A stretch of DNA of 64,000 bases from Bosea beijingensis (lineage in GTDB: Bacteria > Pseudomonadota > Alphaproteobacteria > Rhizobiales > Beijerinckiaceae), in NCBI RefSeq assembly GCF_030758975.1, contig NZ_CP132359.1, positions 946,811 to 1,010,810 on the forward strand. The letters are read 5' to 3'. Position 1 is the stretch's first letter. Each line of letters begins with the position of its first letter. Below the pieces are notes generated by a model. That model saw only the letters and a list, made by a program, of their open reading frames with translations. It did not search any database and was not told the origin of the DNA. This document shows, piece after piece, positions 62,469 through 64,000 of this stretch. The translations under genes were made by a program, and so were the position numbers.

Positions 62469-63206
62469 ATGAGCACACCGATCCTCGAACTCGACGGCGT
62501 GGTCGGCGGCTACGGCGCCATGACCATCCTGAACGGCACCTCCTTCGCGGTTAAGCGCGGCGCCATCACCACCGTGATTGGGCCGAACGGCGCCGGCAAA
62601 TCGACCGTGTTCAAGGCGATTTTCGGCCTGCTCAAGCTGCGCGAGGGTCGCATCCGCTTCGACGGACGCGACATCACCGGCTGGAACCAGCGGAAGCTCC
62701 TTGAAGCCGGCATCTGCTACGTGCCGCAGGGGCGCAACATCTTCCCGGAGCTCTCGGTACGCCACAATATCGAACTCGGCACGGTCGCCGCCGGTTCGGG
62801 AATCACCGACATGCCGCAGCGGCTCGAAGCGGCGCTCGACCGCTTCCCGGCACTCAGGCGCAAAGCAGATCAACAGGCTTCGACACTCTCCGGCGGCGAG
62901 CAGAAGCAGCTCGAAATCGTGCGCGGCCTGCTGCTTGATCCCAAGCTCGTGCTGATCGACGAGCCCTCGATCGGCCTCTCGCCGCTGATGGTGCAGGAGA
63001 CCTTCGGCATCCTGAAAGATCTTCGTGCCAGGGGCGTCTCGATCCTGATGGTCGAGCAGAACGCCCGCTCGGCGCTGGAGATTTCCGACGAGGGTCTGGT
63101 GCTCGAACTCGGCCGCACCCGCATGCAGGGGCCGGCGGCAGAGATCCTCGCCGATCCCCGCATCGGCCAGCTCTTCCTCGGCGGCACGCTGAGCGACGTT
63201 GCCTGA
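62469..63206 (+). CDS. livF: ABC transporter ATP-binding protein, LivF type
   Basis: A 245-residue ATPase. Walker A GPNGAGKST (about 39-47), Q-loop CYVPQGRNIFPELSV, signature LSGGEQKQLEIVR, and Walker B LVLIDEPSIGLSP are all intact and LivF-like. GAGGAG ahead of the ATG at 62469 is a strong ribosome site 11 bases after livG. It ends the operon; an alcohol dehydrogenase gene follows after 77 bases. Confidence 0.95.
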   Translation: MSTPILELDGVVGGYGAMTILNGTSFAVKRGAITTVIGPNGAGKSTVFKAIFGLLKLREGRIRFDGRDITGWNQRKLLEAGICYVPQGRNIFPELSVRHNIELGTVAAGSGITDMPQRLEAALDRFPALRRKADQQASTLSGGEQKQLEIVRGLLLDPKLVLIDEPSIGLSPLMVQETFGILKDLRARGVSILMVEQNARSALEISDEGLVLELGRTRMQGPAAEILADPRIGQLFLGGTLSDVA

Positions 63207-63283
63207 CGACCTATGCGTCAGGCTTTGACAGCGGCGTCCTCTCCTGTCGGGATGGCTCCGGATACCGAGACCGGAGCCCGACC

Positions 63284-64000
63284 ATGAAGATTCGCGCCGC
63301 CGTCCTGAACGCGAGCCCGGTTGCCGCGCCCTATGCGCAGAGCCGCCCGCTGCGGATCGAGGAACTCGACCTCGCCCCGCCTGGGCGCGACGAGGTTCTG
63401 GTTCGGATTCGTGCTGCGGGCCTGTGCCATTCCGATCTCTCGGTTATCGACGGTAATCGCCCGCGCCCGGTGCCGATGGTGCTCGGCCATGAGGCGGCCG
63501 GCGAGGTCGTCGAGACCGGCGAAGGGGTCGATGATCTGAAGACCGGCGACCGCGTCGTGATGGTGTTCGTGCCATCCTGCGGACATTGCGCGCCCTGTGC
63601 CGAGGGGCGCCCTGCCCTGTGCAAACCCGGCAACGCGGCCAACGGGCGCGGCGAGATGCTCGGCGGCGGACGGCGGCTCTCGGTCGATGGCCAGCCGGTG
63701 CATCACCATATCGGCGTCTCGGCCTTCGCCGATCATGCGGTGATCTCGCGCCGCTCGCTGGTCAAGATCGAGGCCGATATCCCGCATGAGATCGCGGCCC
63801 TGTTCGGCTGCGCCGTGCTGACCGGCGTCGGCGCCGCCGTGAACACGGCGCGGATCAAGGCCGGCGAGACGGTGGCAGTCGTCGGGCTCGGCGGTGTCGG
63901 GCTCTCGGCGCTGCTCGGTGCCATCGCCTGCGGGGCCTCGCGGGTCGTCGCCGTGGATCTCGCACAGGACAAGCTCGACCTCGCGTTGGCGCTGGGCGCC
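63284..64000 (+). CDS. Zinc-dependent alcohol dehydrogenase (3' truncated by window edge)
   Basis: The first 239 residues of a medium-chain dehydrogenase. The catalytic-zinc region is AAGLCHSDLSVIDG and GHEAAGEV. The structural-zinc lobe CGHCAPCAEGRPALC has all four cysteines. The Rossmann start AVVGLGGVGLSALLGAIACG and VVAVDLAQDKLDLALALGA suggest the NAD-preferring class, with Asp after the second strand. It continues beyond the window. It lies 77 bases after the liv operon on the same strand and may serve in the catabolism of the imported compound. A terminator between them was not seen. Confidence 0.9.
   Translation, partial: MKIRAAVLNASPVAAPYAQSRPLRIEELDLAPPGRDEVLVRIRAAGLCHSDLSVIDGNRPRPVPMVLGHEAAGEVVETGEGVDDLKTGDRVVMVFVPSCGHCAPCAEGRPALCKPGNAANGRGEMLGGGRRLSVDGQPVHHHIGVSAFADHAVISRRSLVKIEADIPHEIAALFGCAVLTGVGAAVNTARIKAGETVAVVGLGGVGLSALLGAIACGASRVVAVDLAQDKLDLALALGA

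Overview
The window is a 64 kb stretch of high-GC, gene-dense bacterial chromosome. It most resembles an alphaproteobacterium of the order Hyphomicrobiales (Rhizobiales), with Bosea or a close relative as my best guess. The reasons are the rhizobial-type porin with its N-terminal cysteine pair, the LdtR-type MarR regulator next to an L,D-transpeptidase, the blocks slt/dapA/smpB, rpoZ/rsh and pdxJ/acpS/lepB/rnc/era in one neighbourhood, a magnesium-type HemB, DUF2336 and DUF6163 family proteins, and GTCAT-ended intergenic palindromes. The genus is inferred, not shown. I see no phage, transposase, integrase, CRISPR array, rRNA or tRNA gene. The window reads as core chromosome with some accessory metabolic cassettes.

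Layout. 1-6.3 kb: tail of an unknown beta-rich protein, glyA, a divergent MerR/MFS efflux pair with a textbook MerR-type promoter, a small secreted protein, and the ldt/ldtR cell-wall pair. 6.5-14 kb: a DUF6163 membrane protein overlapping a 3-hydroxyisobutyryl-CoA hydrolase, a small exported protein, hemB, an orphan LivH-type permease fused to a lipoprotein-like N-terminal domain, threonine ammonia-lyase, an RDD membrane protein and the N-end-rule transferase bpt. 14-20 kb: a three-gene RraA/SAF/UxaA sugar-acid (or sulfolactate-like) lyase cassette, a DUF2946/PepSY membrane pair, a DUF2336 protein and a small outer-membrane barrel. 20-40 kb is mostly housekeeping: parC, recO, a tautomerase/LysR pair, rsh, rpoZ, a HerA-like ATPase, pdxJ, acpS, aqpZ, lepB-rnc-era, an acetyltransferase, a NYN-domain protein, smpB, dapA and slt. 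40-48.6 kb: an M20 amidohydrolase/MHS transporter/MarR cassette, an alpha/beta hydrolase, a two-gene envelope operon (an OmpA protein with four diverged repeats, and a HhH-like membrane protein), and a major porin. 49-56 kb: tamA-tamB and a hydratase. 56-64 kb: a DUF4142 protein, an alkylsulfatase-like metallo-hydrolase, a complete livKHMGF-type ABC transporter and the start of a zinc alcohol dehydrogenase.

Working together: several blocks concern the envelope (LdtR/Ldt, Slt, TamAB, porin, OmpA-repeat protein, LepB). Others cover translation and stringent control (Rsh, RpoZ, SmpB, Era, Rnc) and uptake plus catabolism of small organic acids and amino acids. Intergenic regions carry at least five families of palindromic repeats. 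One copy lies inside the liv operon between the binding-protein gene and the permease genes. No obviously new multi-gene system stands out. The best leads are the lipoprotein-permease fusion, the RraA/SAF/UxaA cassette and the OmpA-repeat/HhH envelope pair.
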